Source: Flavimaribacter sp039888615
Lineage (GTDB): Bacteria > Pseudomonadota > Alphaproteobacteria > Rhizobiales > Rhizobiaceae
Length of the DNA: 64,000 nt
Direction: 5' to 3' (one strand)
Assembly (NCBI GenBank): GCA_039888615.1
Contig: JBDQQS010000010.1
Shown: piece after piece, positions 46,961 through 55,585 of the stretch
How the letters are laid out: every line of letters begins with the position of its first letter
Numbering within the stretch: position 1 is the first letter of the stretch
The notes under the pieces: generated by a model
Seen by the model: the letters and a program-made list of their open reading frames with translations, nothing else
What the model was told of the DNA's origin: nothing
The model's database searches: none
Program-made: the position numbers and the translations under genes

Positions 46961-47109
46961 TACGGTTAATTTCCTGTTTACTTTCGATTAACCATGAAAC
47001 ATTGGCGTTGACGCAGTGCGCCGCGTTTGGCTGCCTTGCATTTTTTACCGTCGGGTCGTCTGGCGGTGAATTGCCGCCACGGATCTGATTTTCCTTTTTC
47101 CGGAAATCG

Positions 47110-47117
47110 TGTATACA
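47110..47117. promoter_or_regulatory. TGTATACA palindrome upstream of gntR (candidate operator)
   Basis: The palindrome TGTATACA lies 48 bases before the GntR start codon. The same core, in the inverse context GTGTATACAT versus ATGTATACAC, recurs before the LigM-like gene. FadR-type regulators with an FCD domain commonly bind TNGTNNNACNA-like palindromes of this form. Confidence 0.6.
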
Positions 47118-47164
47118 TTCTATCTGAAACTCGCTGAGAACAGACAATAGAGGAAACCGCGAGA

Positions 47165-47899
47165 ATGAGCCAGAACACGGCAGCCACCCACGCCGCGCGA
47201 ACGGTCATAGAACTGCGTGAAAAGATCATAAGCGGTCAACTCACAGGCGGTACGCGCCTGTTCGAAGTCCCGCTTGCTGAAGAGTTGCAGATATCGCGGA
47301 CGCCGCTGCGCGACGCCATGTCCAGGCTCACGGAAGAAGGTCTGCTGGAAAGGCTGAAGAATGGCGGCTTCGTCGTTCGGACTTTCACGATGGACGACGT
47401 CGTCGACGCCATCGAATTGCGTGGCGTTCTGGAAGGGACCGCGGCGCGTCTGGCGGCGGAGCGCGGTGCGGCGCCGGAACTTCTTTCGCGCATGGAAAGT
47501 CTGGTTTCCGAACTCGACAATTGCTTCGGAAAAGCCCACAATACGGTGGATTTCGAGCAATATTCCGAACTGAATGCCGAGTTCCACCAGGTTCTGGCGT
47601 CGCTGTCCGGCAGCGACATGGTCAAGCGGGAGGTGGAGCGTGTTTGTCGCCTGCCTTTCGCATCCCCGTCGGCCTTCCTGCCCGACCGGTCCGATATCGT
47701 GGCGTTCCGTCGTTCGCTGCAGGTGGCGCAGGAGCAGCATCGCGCGATCGCCGCCGCCATCGCCGCGCGCGAGGGCAGTCGCGCCGAACATCTGGCGCGC
47801 GAGCATGCGCGCACCGCAAGACGCAATCTCGATTACGTGCTCAGACAGGAAGCAAACCTCAGGGACCAGGTGCCAAGCCTGGCGATCGTCTCCAACTGA
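47165..47899 (+). CDS. GntR family regulator, FadR subfamily with FCD domain (244 aa)
   Basis: A GntR winged helix (residues 10-75, 'RLFEVPLAEELQISRTPLRDAMSRLTEEGL') precedes an FCD effector domain with the usual metal-binding His/Asp residues ('ELRGVLEGTAARLAAE', 'LNAEFHQVLASLSG', 'QEQHRAIAAAIAAREG'). It is transcribed toward the LigM-like gene and a shared palindrome lies before both, so it probably autoregulates and controls the O-demethylation locus in response to the substrate or product carboxylate. Confidence 0.92.
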   Translation: MSQNTAATHAARTVIELREKIISGQLTGGTRLFEVPLAEELQISRTPLRDAMSRLTEEGLLERLKNGGFVVRTFTMDDVVDAIELRGVLEGTAARLAAERGAAPELLSRMESLVSELDNCFGKAHNTVDFEQYSELNAEFHQVLASLSGSDMVKREVERVCRLPFASPSAFLPDRSDIVAFRRSLQVAQEQHRAIAAAIAAREGSRAEHLAREHARTARRNLDYVLRQEANLRDQVPSLAIVSN

Positions 47900-47957
47900 C
47901 CAGTGCTGATGGCGATACCGTTTTAGACTTGCGTCCGATCCATAATTCGGGCAGTTA

Positions 47958-47965
47958 TGTATACA
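47958..47965. promoter_or_regulatory. TGTATACA palindrome upstream of the LigM-like gene (candidate operator)
   Basis: Second copy of the palindrome, 28 bases before the start codon of the demethylase gene and close to its ribosome-binding site GGGAGGA. A regulator bound here would block transcription directly. Confidence 0.6.
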
Positions 47966-47992
47966 CGGAACTGCTATATGGGAGGATAAGAT

Positions 47993-49399
47993 ATGACTGT
48001 ATCCAGTCTAGAAGACGTTCTGCGCAGAAGCGGCAACACTGTTGATCACCTGCGCAACTCGACAATCGGCATGTATGTGTACCCGGTCGTGGCGCCGGAA
48101 TTTTCCAACTGGCGCGACGAGCAGCGCGCCTGGCGCGATACGGCTGTGCTGTTCGACCAGACCCACCACATGGACGAACTGATTGTCGAAGGACCGGATG
48201 CGGCTGCATTTCTGGAACATGTCGGCATCAACAGCTTCGCCAATTTCGATCTCAACCGCGCGAAGCATTTCGTCCCGGTCACGCCGGCTGGCCATGTCAT
48301 TGGCGACATGATCATTTTTCGCGAGCGGGAAGACAAGTTCGTGCTCGTTGGCCGCGCGCCGACGGCGAACTGGGTCAAGTTCCAGGCGGCGATCGGCAAA
48401 TGGAAGGTGCGGCTTATCCACGATCCGCGCTCCGACAGCCGGCCGGACGGCAAGGCGATCTACCGCACGCATTACCGTTTCCAGATCCAGGGCCCGGACG
48501 CCAACAAGATTTTCGACAAGATCAACGGCGGCGCCATTCCCGACGTGAAGTTCTTTCATGTCGACTGGATCAACATCGGCTCCAAGCGGGTTCAGGCTCT
48601 GCGGCATGGCATGGCCGGCGCGCCGGGTCTCGAAGTGTGGGGACCCTATGCCGACAAGCACTACATCCAGTCCACGATCCTGGAAGCCGCGCGGGACGTC
48701 GGCGTCGATCTGCGCCAGGTGGGCAGCCGCGCCTATTCGACGAACACGCTGGAATCCGGCTGGATTCCGTCGCCGTTGCCGGGCATCTACACGGGCGACG
48801 GAATGATGAAGGAATATCGTGAGTGGCTGGGCGCGGACAGCTACGAAGCGGCCGGCTCCATCGGCGGCAGCTACGTCAGCGACAATATCGAGGATTACTA
48901 CGTCAATCCGTTCGAACTCGGCTACGGCTTCTATATCGGATGGAAATCCGACTTCATCGGCAAGGACGCGCTGACGAAGATGAAGGAAGGCAAGAACCGC
49001 AAGAAGGTCACCTTCGAATGGAATCGCGACGATGTGCTCAAGGTGGTTGCTTCCGGCTTTGAAGGCGGCACGCCCTACAAGTGGATCGATTTCCCGCAGC
49101 CGAACTACGCTTCGACCAGCGCCGACATGATCATGAATGGCGACCGGATGGTCGGCATGTCGATGTTCAACGGCTATTCGTTCAACGAACGCTGCGTGCT
49201 GTCGCTGGGTGTGGTCGATGACGCGGTGCAGGAAGGCGACGTGCTGACGCTCGTCTGGGGCGAACCGGAGGAAACCCAGAAAACATCCACCGAAAAGCAC
49301 AAGCAAACGGAAATCCGGGTGCGCGTATCGCCGACGCCCTACGCCAGCGAAGCGCGCGATAACTACGCGGAAAGCTGGCGCACCAAGAAGTCGGCCTGA
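47993..49399 (+). CDS. Tetrahydrofolate-dependent O-demethylase, LigM/DesA-like (468 aa)
   Basis: This GcvT/aminomethyltransferase-fold enzyme is predicted to move a methyl group from a methoxy compound (such as vanillate or syringate) to tetrahydrofolate. Length equals LigM. His59 ('FDQTHHMDE'), Arg121 ('LVGRAPTANW') and Tyr248 ('QVGSRAYSTNTLESGW') fall where LigM has His60, Arg122 and Tyr247, as I recall from its structure. Other GcvT-fold demethylases such as DmdA for DMSP are alternatives. A MetF-like gene downstream would recycle 5-methyl-tetrahydrofolate, as in the Sphingobium ligM locus. Confidence 0.88.
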   Translation: MTVSSLEDVLRRSGNTVDHLRNSTIGMYVYPVVAPEFSNWRDEQRAWRDTAVLFDQTHHMDELIVEGPDAAAFLEHVGINSFANFDLNRAKHFVPVTPAGHVIGDMIIFREREDKFVLVGRAPTANWVKFQAAIGKWKVRLIHDPRSDSRPDGKAIYRTHYRFQIQGPDANKIFDKINGGAIPDVKFFHVDWINIGSKRVQALRHGMAGAPGLEVWGPYADKHYIQSTILEAARDVGVDLRQVGSRAYSTNTLESGWIPSPLPGIYTGDGMMKEYREWLGADSYEAAGSIGGSYVSDNIEDYYVNPFELGYGFYIGWKSDFIGKDALTKMKEGKNRKKVTFEWNRDDVLKVVASGFEGGTPYKWIDFPQPNYASTSADMIMNGDRMVGMSMFNGYSFNERCVLSLGVVDDAVQEGDVLTLVWGEPEETQKTSTEKHKQTEIRVRVSPTPYASEARDNYAESWRTKKSA

Positions 49400-49545
49400 T
49401 GTTCTGACAGGCGCGGGAACGCCAGGCCTCCCGCCGGCCGGAAACGGCCGGCGGCTACAATACGAGGAGGAATGCCCAGTCACGGGATGCGGGAGCGTTC
49501 TCGATTCACTTGGCGGGAAAAGTATCATCAATCAGGAGGATAGTG

Positions 49546-50130
49546 ATGAATATCAATCGCATGTTCGGCGGCCTTTCCTCGGCCACGGTCACCGTTGCCG
49601 CCGTTGTGGGACTGTCAAGCCCGTCGTCGGCGCAAGAAACGCTCAAGCTCGCGCATTTTGTGCCGCCGGCGCATATCGTCACCCGATCCGTGGTCGAGCC
49701 GCTGGCCAATGGGCTCGAGCAGGATTCCAGCGGCGAGTTGAAGATCCAGGTCTATCCGGGCGGCGAGCTCGGAGCAGGCCCGCTTGAACAATATGTCCGC
49801 GCGCTGCAGGGAGTGGCGGATATCACCTGGGGTCTGCAGGGCTACACGTCATCCCAGTTTCCGAAAAGCATGATCGTCGAAATGCCGGGCGCAATGGACG
49901 GCATGACGGGCTACGACATGATCTGGAACGCCTATGACGAACATCTCAAGGATGAGTTCCCCGGCACCAAGCCGCTGGCTCTTTGGGCTTCCGAACCGAT
50001 TATCTTCATCATGAAGGATTACGACGTTCGCACGCCCGACGACATCAAGGGACTGAAGATCAGGGTTTCCGGCTCCACCGCCGCGGCCACTGTCGAAGCG
50101 CTGGGCGCAACGCCCGTGCAGCGGCTATGA
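49546..50130 (+). pseudogene. TRAP substrate-binding protein DctP, truncated by a junction
   Basis: The first about 190 residues are a good DctP: a signal peptide ending near 'SSAQ', then 'LKLAHFVPPAHIVTR' and 'IKGLKIRVSGSTAAATVEAL' with the carboxylate-binding Arg. After 'GATPVQ' (position 50121) the reading frame meets unrelated sequence and stops three codons later, where the family normally continues for about 130 residues. The following DNA encodes the interior of a LigM-like enzyme. The matching small and large permease genes are absent. A clear AGGAGG precedes the ATG. The protein cannot be functional. Confidence 0.9.
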
Positions 50131-51097
50131 CGTCACGGTCGAACGCGATATCCGGACACTGGAAAACCCCGACAAGCCCCGCAAGACATACCGCTACGAG
50201 GTGCAAGGGCCGAATGCGCTGAAGCTGCTGGAGACAGTGAACGAAGGCGGGCCACTGACGACAAAATTCTTCAATATGGGTGAAATCACGATAGCCGGAT
50301 GCACGGCCCGCACCCTGTCGCACGGCATGGGCGGCGCACAGGGACTGGAGCTCTGGGGGCCGTTTGAAGAAGGCGCAGCAGTCAAGGCAGCGCTCCTGAA
50401 AGCCGGAGAGGCGTTTGGGCTGCGGCAGGTCGGTTCGCGCGCCTATTCCACGGCCGCCGCTGAATCGGGCTGGATTCCCTCTCCTCTGCCGGCGATCTTT
50501 ACCGGCAAGGACATGCAGGCCTATCGCGAATGGCTGCCGGCAAACGGTTTCGAGGGCGTCTCCTCGCTCGGCGGCAGCCTGATGTCGGACAATGTCGAAG
50601 ATTACTATCTGACGCCCTGGGATCTCGACTATGGCCGCGTCGTCAAGTTCGACCACGAATTCATCGGTCGCCAGGCGCTTGAAAAGATGGCGGGCGGCCC
50701 GCACCGTCGCAAGATGACGCTGGTCTGGAACCGCGACGACGTGCTGTCTGTGTTCGCCGGCATGATGGATGACGGGGATCTTCCCGCCAAAGTTATGGAA
50801 ATGCCGGCCGCTCACTACGCCACGCATCCCTATGACCGTGTCCTGGACGGGGGAAAGGATGTCGGCGTCTCGATCAGTCCGGTGTTTTCGGCCAACGAAC
50901 GCGCCTGGATATCCCTCGCGATCCTGGACGAGGCGGCCGCGCAACCGGGCGCAGAAGTCAGCGTGCTGTGGGGAGAACCGAACGGCGGCAGCGCCAAGCC
51001 CAACGTCGAGCCGCACCGGCAGACAACTGCGCGCGCAACCGTGCAGCCATGGCCAATTCACGAAGCCAGCCGAAAGTTCTACAGGACCCAGTCATAA
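50122..51097 (+). pseudogene. LigM/DesA-like O-demethylase, 5'-truncated remnant
   Basis: From the junction at about 50122 the frame reads '(G)YDVTVERDIRTLENPDKP' and continues to 51097. It closely follows the C-terminal two-thirds of the LigM-like protein upstream ('LRQVGSRAYSTAAAESGW', 'VLWGEP'). The first about 145 residues, including the counterparts of His59 and Arg121, are missing. An in-frame GTG exists at 50201 but without a good ribosome-binding site. It seems to be a second demethylase paralogue that lost its 5' end in the same event that truncated dctP. Confidence 0.88.
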
Positions 51098-51140
51098 ACC
51101 GTTGCGCGCCCCACGGCGGCGAATGTAAGGAGAAGTCGAT

Positions 51141-52028
51141 ATGAACAAGCCCAGCGCAGACAGGAAAATCGAGGCGTCGATCGAGGTGTCGCCGAGACAA
51201 GCCGTCGAATCGGCCGATCTGCCGGGGCTCTTTCCCGCGGGCGTTCGCGTCTACATCACCGATGTCGGATCCGATCCGACCGAAACGCTTGTCGCCGCTG
51301 CGCGCCGCGTGCATGACCTCGGCTACTCCCCGGTTCCGCATTTTGCATCGCGCCGACTCACAAACCGGCAGGCGCTGGAGGATCGCATCAAGGCAATGGC
51401 CGAAATGGCCGGCGTGCAGGACGTTCTCGTCATTGGCGGCGGGCTCGAAAAGCCGGCGGGCGATTTCTCTTCGAGCATGGAAGTGCTGGAGACCGGTTAT
51501 TTCGACAAATACGGCGTCACCGATATCGGCGTCGCAGGCCATCCGGAGGGAAGTCCGGATTTCTCGGAGGAAGTGGCGCTGGAAGCGCTGCGTTTGAAAA
51601 AATCCTTCGGCGAACGCACCGACGCCAAAATCCGCGTCGTCACGCAGTTCGGTTTCGACGGCGACAAATTTATCAGGTGGGCGGACAGCCTGAAGGATCA
51701 CGGCGTCGATCTGCCGGTGCATCTCGGAGTCGCCGGACCCGCCAAGATCACCACCCTGATCAGATATGCGGCGATGTGCGGCGTTGGCAATTCGCTGGCC
51801 TTCTTCAAGCGAAATACGCGATCACTCACCATGCTCGCCACAAGCCACTCGCCGGAAGACGTGGTGGCGCCGATCGAAAACCACGTTTTGTCGCGTCCCG
51901 GAACGCCCATCCGGCAGATACACGTCTTTCCCTTCGGCGGCGTCAAGAAATCGTCGGAGTGGCTTGTGGATCGCGGAAGTTGGCGGCTGTCGCCGCACAA
52001 GGTCAGGAACGAAACCGCGGAAACCTGA
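51141..52028 (+). CDS. Methylenetetrahydrofolate reductase-like protein (MetF family, 295 aa)
   Basis: This is a TIM-barrel flavoprotein of MetF length. The N-terminal 'ASIEVSPRQ' keeps the position of the catalytic Glu of E. coli MetF. Later blocks 'YSPVPHFASRRLTNRQ', 'DVLVIGGGLEKPAGDF', 'IGVAGHPEGSPDF' and 'RVVTQFGFDGDKF' follow the family pattern. In this locus it most likely oxidises 5-methyl-tetrahydrofolate made by the demethylase back to 5,10-methylene-tetrahydrofolate. It follows the demethylase remnant by 43 bases and has AAGGAGAAG before its ATG. Confidence 0.88.
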   Translation: MNKPSADRKIEASIEVSPRQAVESADLPGLFPAGVRVYITDVGSDPTETLVAAARRVHDLGYSPVPHFASRRLTNRQALEDRIKAMAEMAGVQDVLVIGGGLEKPAGDFSSSMEVLETGYFDKYGVTDIGVAGHPEGSPDFSEEVALEALRLKKSFGERTDAKIRVVTQFGFDGDKFIRWADSLKDHGVDLPVHLGVAGPAKITTLIRYAAMCGVGNSLAFFKRNTRSLTMLATSHSPEDVVAPIENHVLSRPGTPIRQIHVFPFGGVKKSSEWLVDRGSWRLSPHKVRNETAET

Positions 52029-52093
52029 TTGTCTGGGACGAGGCCCGGACAATTGCCTGTCGCCCGCCATGGTGCGGCGTGACGGGCGACAGG
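52028..52093 (+). other. Two consecutive hairpins after the metF-like gene
   Basis: ATTGTCTGGG/CCCGGACAAT (52028-52053, one G-T pair) is followed at once by CCTGTCGCCCG/CGGGCGACAGG (52056-52066 with 52083-52093, perfect). There is no T tract, so they may protect the 3' end of the mRNA or act in factor-dependent termination. Confidence 0.6.
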
Positions 52094-52120
52094 ACGGCGA
52101 GTTCGCAAAAACACAGATGA

Positions 52121-52750
52121 TCAGTCGGAGATACCGACGGCCCGGTTGACATAGGCTGTGTCCTTCAACTGCCGTTTCAGGAACTCCGCAACGTCGCTGC
52201 GGGATATCGACAGGGCGAGGTTGCGTTCGCCGGCTCCAAATCCTTCCCTGTATCGCCCGGTGGCCGGATTGTCCGTAAAGGCGCTCGGGCGCACGATCGT
52301 CCAGTCAAGGCCGCTGGCCCGAACCAGTTGCTCCTGCAATTCATGATCCCGAAACACCGGGCGCAGGATCAAACCGAACATGATGCGTTTCCAGAAGAAG
52401 TTCAGATTGCCCCAGCTTTCGTGCGCGCCGAGCGTCGACTGGCAGATCAGCCGCCGCACCCCGCGCCGCTGCATCGCCTGGATGACGTTCAGCGTGCCTT
52501 GCGACCGGACAACCCCCTTGCGCGACATGCCCGACCCAAGGGTGACGACCACAGCTTCGTGACCGCTGACTGCGTTCGCCACGGCCTCCGGATCCATGAC
52601 GTCTCCTGCAACACGCGTAAGGTTCGGGTTCGAATTCCTCAGCTTTTCGGGATGACGCGCAAAAGCAGTTACCTCGCACCCTCCGGCAAGCATTTTATCG
52701 ACAGCAAGGCGGCCAACGGTTCCGGACGCACCGAAAATGACGACTTTCAT
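52121..52750 (-). CDS. NAD(P)-binding epimerase-like protein, BVR-B/NmrA type (209 aa)
   Basis: This is an atypical short-chain dehydrogenase with the N-terminal dinucleotide motif 'VVIFGASGTVGRLAVDKML'. It continues with 'VVVTLGSGMSRKGVVRSQGT', 'LICQSTLGAHESWGNL' and 'WTIVRPSAFTDNPATGRYRE', the pattern of the NAD(P)H-binding (BVR-B) group. The start ATG at 52750 has AGGAG upstream. It diverges from a TetR gene whose nested operators cover both promoters, so it is probably repressed by that regulator. Substrate unknown. Confidence 0.88.
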   Translation of the reverse strand: MKVVIFGASGTVGRLAVDKMLAGGCEVTAFARHPEKLRNSNPNLTRVAGDVMDPEAVANAVSGHEAVVVTLGSGMSRKGVVRSQGTLNVIQAMQRRGVRRLICQSTLGAHESWGNLNFFWKRIMFGLILRPVFRDHELQEQLVRASGLDWTIVRPSAFTDNPATGRYREGFGAGERNLALSISRSDVAEFLKRQLKDTAYVNRAVGISD

Positions 52751-52773
52751 AATAATCTCCTGACTTGACACGA

Positions 52774-52812
52774 TGTAAAGTTGACATGTTGTCAATTAGT
52801 GATAACTTTACA
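52774..52812. promoter_or_regulatory. Nested inverted repeats between NAD(P)-binding protein and TetR genes
   Basis: An outer perfect repeat TGTAAAGTT (52774-52782) / AACTTTACA (52804-52812) surrounds an inner TTGACA (52781-52786) / TGTCAA (52790-52795) with a 3-base centre. The position between divergent genes suggests a TetR-family operator covering both promoters. Confidence 0.65.
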
Positions 52813-52814
52813 CC

Positions 52815-53405
52815 ATGTCAAGCAATAAGCCCGATACTCGCACAAAAATTCTCGAATCCACCTGGAAACTGCTCGAAACCACGACCGGCGACGACGTGCG
52901 CATGTCCGACATTGCGAAAGAGGCCGGCGTCAGCCGGCAGGCGGTCTATCTGCATTTTCCGAACAGGGTCGATCTGCTGATCGCGACGACCCGCTACCTG
53001 GACGAGGTGAAGGACGTTGACGGACGCCTGGCCGCAAGCCGATCGGCGACGACAGGGCTGGCGCGGCTGGACGCCTTCATCGAGGCCTGGGGCAATTATA
53101 TTCCCGAGATTTTCGGGGTCGCAGCGGCCTTGCTGGCGATGCAGGACAAGGATCCGGCGGCGAAAGAGGCCTGGAGCAACCGCATGCAGGCCGTGCGCGA
53201 GGGGTGCGAGGAAGCCGTAAAGGCGCTTGATCGAGACGGCCGACTTAGGCCCGAACTCGACGCTGACAAGGCGACTGACCTCTTATGGACCCTTCTGATG
53301 GTTCATAACTGGCGACAGCTCACCGTCGCCTGCGGCTGGACGCAGGAGGCCTATGTGGACGCCATGAAGGCGCTTGCACGCCGAATGCTGGTTTGTGAAA
53401 CCTGA
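52815..53405 (+). CDS. TetR family transcriptional regulator (196 aa)
   Basis: A TetR HTH spans residues 8-58 ('DVRMSDIAKEAGVSRQAVYL', 'HFPNRVDLL'), followed by a helical ligand domain ('AWGNYIPEIFGVAAALLAMQ'). The ATG lies two bases after the outer operator half-site and has no ribosome-binding site, so the message may be leaderless or nearly so. The last 54 codons fall in the first copy of a 226-bp tandem duplication, but the coding sequence itself is intact. Confidence 0.88.
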   Translation: MSSNKPDTRTKILESTWKLLETTTGDDVRMSDIAKEAGVSRQAVYLHFPNRVDLLIATTRYLDEVKDVDGRLAASRSATTGLARLDAFIEAWGNYIPEIFGVAAALLAMQDKDPAAKEAWSNRMQAVREGCEEAVKALDRDGRLRPELDADKATDLLWTLLMVHNWRQLTVACGWTQEAYVDAMKALARRMLVCET

Positions 53406-53470
53406 CCTAACGCAGCTCTTCCAGATTTGAGAAAAGCTCGAGCGCTTCGGGATTTGCTAGGGCTTCCTTG
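53245..53470. repeat. 226-bp tandem direct repeat, copy 1
   Basis: Bases 53245-53470 are repeated without any visible mismatch at 53471-53696. This copy carries the true 3' end of the TetR gene and an orphan copy of the 3' end of the acetoacetyl-CoA ligase gene (about 53407-53470, minus strand). Confidence 0.95.
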
Positions 53471-53696
53471 TTAGGCCCGAACTCGACGCTGACAAGGCGA
53501 CTGACCTCTTATGGACCCTTCTGATGGTTCATAACTGGCGACAGCTCACCGTCGCCTGCGGCTGGACGCAGGAGGCCTATGTGGACGCCATGAAGGCGCT
53601 TGCACGCCGAATGCTGGTTTGTGAAACCTGACCTAACGCAGCTCTTCCAGATTTGAGAAAAGCTCGAGCGCTTCGGGATTTGCTAGGGCTTCCTTG
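53471..53696. repeat. 226-bp tandem direct repeat, copy 2
   Basis: Second copy, carrying an orphan copy of the TetR 3' end and the true 3' end of the acetoacetyl-CoA ligase gene. The junction has two bases (TT) of microhomology. Both convergent genes stay intact despite the duplication. Confidence 0.95.
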
Positions 53697-55585
53697 TTCT
53701 TGACCTCGCGTCCATGAACGACGTCGCGCACTGCAAGTTCGGTGATCTTGCCCGACTTGGTTCTCGGAATATCCTTCACCGCCAGAACGACGGCCGGGAC
53801 ATGCCGCGGGGACGCGCCGGTGCGAATGCGGCTCTTGATCCTCTTCACAAGATCCTCATCCAGTTCGACGCCGTCGGACAGGCGCACGAAGAGGATGACC
53901 CGCACATCGTCGTCCCAGTCCTGGCCGATGCATATGGCCTCGACGACCTCGTCCATCTGTTCGACTTGATTATAGATTTCGGCAGTGCCGATGCGCACGC
54001 CACCAGGATTGAGCGTGGCGTCCGAGCGCCCGTGTATGATCATTCCGCCATGCCCGGTCCACTCGGCGAAATCGCCGTGGCACCATATATTGTCGAAACG
54101 ATCGAAATAGGCCGAGTGGTATTTGCTTCCGTCCTCGTCGTTCCAGAATCCGACCGGCATGCAGGGGAAAGGCCGCGTACACACGAGTTCGCCCTTCTCG
54201 AGACGCACCGGTTCGCCAGCCTCGTTCCATACATCGACCGCCATGCCGAGACCGGCGCCCTGGATTTCGCCTGACCAGACAGGCCTCACGGGAACGCCAA
54301 GCACGAAGCAGGAAACAATATCCGTGCCGCCCGAAATCGAGGCGAGATGGACGTCGTCCTTGATTCCTTCATAGACAAAGTTGAAGCCCTCCGGGGAAAG
54401 CGGCGACCCCGTGGACGTCATCATTCGCATGGTTGAAAGATCATGCGAGGTCTTGGGCGTGAGCCCGGCCTTGCGGACCGCATCGATGAACTTCGCCGAA
54501 GTGCCGAAAATCGCGAATTTCTCTTCCGCGGCGTAGTCGAACAGGATGTTTCCGTCCGGATAGAACGGCGAACCGTCATAGAGACACAGCACGGCCTTCG
54601 AGGCGAGGCCCGACACCAGCCAGTTCCACATCATCCAGCCACAGGTCGTGAAATAGAACAGCCGCTCGTCGGGCCGCAGGCTGCAATGCAACTGCTGCTC
54701 TTTCAGATGCTGCAGCAGCGTGCCGCCTGCCGAATGGACGATACATTTCGGGATTCCCGTGGTGCCAGAGGAAAACAGGATGTAGAGCGGATGATTGAAC
54801 GGTAGCCGCGTGAAGGCGACGTCGCGGCTCTGGAACGGCCCGATAAAATCCGACAGCGTCGCTGCATTGTCGAGCGCGCCGGCGAGTTCGGCAGCGTCGC
54901 CGGCATAGGGAATGACGACGGTCTTCAAAGGCTTCAACGCCTTTTCGACCGTCTTCAGCTTTTCCGAAACATCCTGCTTCTTGCCATTGTACCAGTAGCC
55001 GTCACAGGAAATGAACAGTTTCGGTTCGATCTGGCCGAAACGGTCAAGCACGCCCTTGTCGCCGAAATCCGGAGAACACGATGACCAGATGGCGCCGATG
55101 GACGCCGTGGCGAGCATCGCCGCGATCGTTTCCGGCATGTTCGGCATCATGGCGGCGACGCGATCGCCCTGCCCAACGCCCAGATCCCGCATCGCCTGTT
55201 GCAGCCGCGAGACGAGACTGCGCAACTCGTCCCAACTCATTCGCGAGCGGACCTTTTCCTCTCCCCGAAAGATGATGGCGTCGCCGTCGCCGCTGCCCGA
55301 CAGAAGGTTTTCGGCAAAGTTCAGCTGGGCGTCGGGAAAGAACGCCGCGCCCGGCATGGCGTCGCCGTCGACGAGAAACCGCTCGCCCTTCTCGCCCACC
55401 ACGCCACAGAAATCCCAGACGCACGACCAGAAAGCTTCGCGATCATTCACGGACCAGTCGTACAGCGCGTCGTAATCGGAGAGTTCCTGACCGGTAGCCT
55501 TTGCACAATGACGCGCAAATGTGGTGACCGTTGCGTTTTCAATCGCTTTGCTTGACGGCGCCCACAATGGTTTTTGATCGGTCAT
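53633..55585 (-). CDS. acsA2: Acetoacetyl-CoA synthetase (650 aa)
   Basis: This ANL-superfamily ligase activates acetoacetate to acetoacetyl-CoA. The N-terminal ACAS_N block ('VNDREAFWSCVWDFCGV', 'ARHCAKATG') and length of 650 fit acetoacetyl-CoA ligase rather than acetyl-CoA synthetase. The A3 phosphate loop is 'ILFSSGTTGIPKCIVHSAGG', A8 is 'GRSDATLNPGGVRIG' and the catalytic Lys is in 'RTKSGKITEL'. GGAGGGG precedes the ATG. It probably feeds ketone-body carbon from polyhydroxybutyrate breakdown into the CoA pool, in line with the phasin gene. The last 64 bases lie in the tandem repeat. Confidence 0.94.
   Translation of the reverse strand: MTDQKPLWAPSSKAIENATVTTFARHCAKATGQELSDYDALYDWSVNDREAFWSCVWDFCGVVGEKGERFLVDGDAMPGAAFFPDAQLNFAENLLSGSGDGDAIIFRGEEKVRSRMSWDELRSLVSRLQQAMRDLGVGQGDRVAAMMPNMPETIAAMLATASIGAIWSSCSPDFGDKGVLDRFGQIEPKLFISCDGYWYNGKKQDVSEKLKTVEKALKPLKTVVIPYAGDAAELAGALDNAATLSDFIGPFQSRDVAFTRLPFNHPLYILFSSGTTGIPKCIVHSAGGTLLQHLKEQQLHCSLRPDERLFYFTTCGWMMWNWLVSGLASKAVLCLYDGSPFYPDGNILFDYAAEEKFAIFGTSAKFIDAVRKAGLTPKTSHDLSTMRMMTSTGSPLSPEGFNFVYEGIKDDVHLASISGGTDIVSCFVLGVPVRPVWSGEIQGAGLGMAVDVWNEAGEPVRLEKGELVCTRPFPCMPVGFWNDEDGSKYHSAYFDRFDNIWCHGDFAEWTGHGGMIIHGRSDATLNPGGVRIGTAEIYNQVEQMDEVVEAICIGQDWDDDVRVILFVRLSDGVELDEDLVKRIKSRIRTGASPRHVPAVVLAVKDIPRTKSGKITELAVRDVVHGREVKNKEALANPEALELFSNLEELR

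Noticed and set aside
46967..46982. Possible third CtrA box (TTAA-N7-TTTAC)
   Set aside because: The second half-site has a mismatch, so I do not count it as a site.
46734..47147. 137-codon minus-strand frame in the TetR-GntR gap
   Set aside because: No family resemblance or ribosome-binding site, and it runs through the intrinsic terminator into TetR. A non-coding RNA explains the region better.
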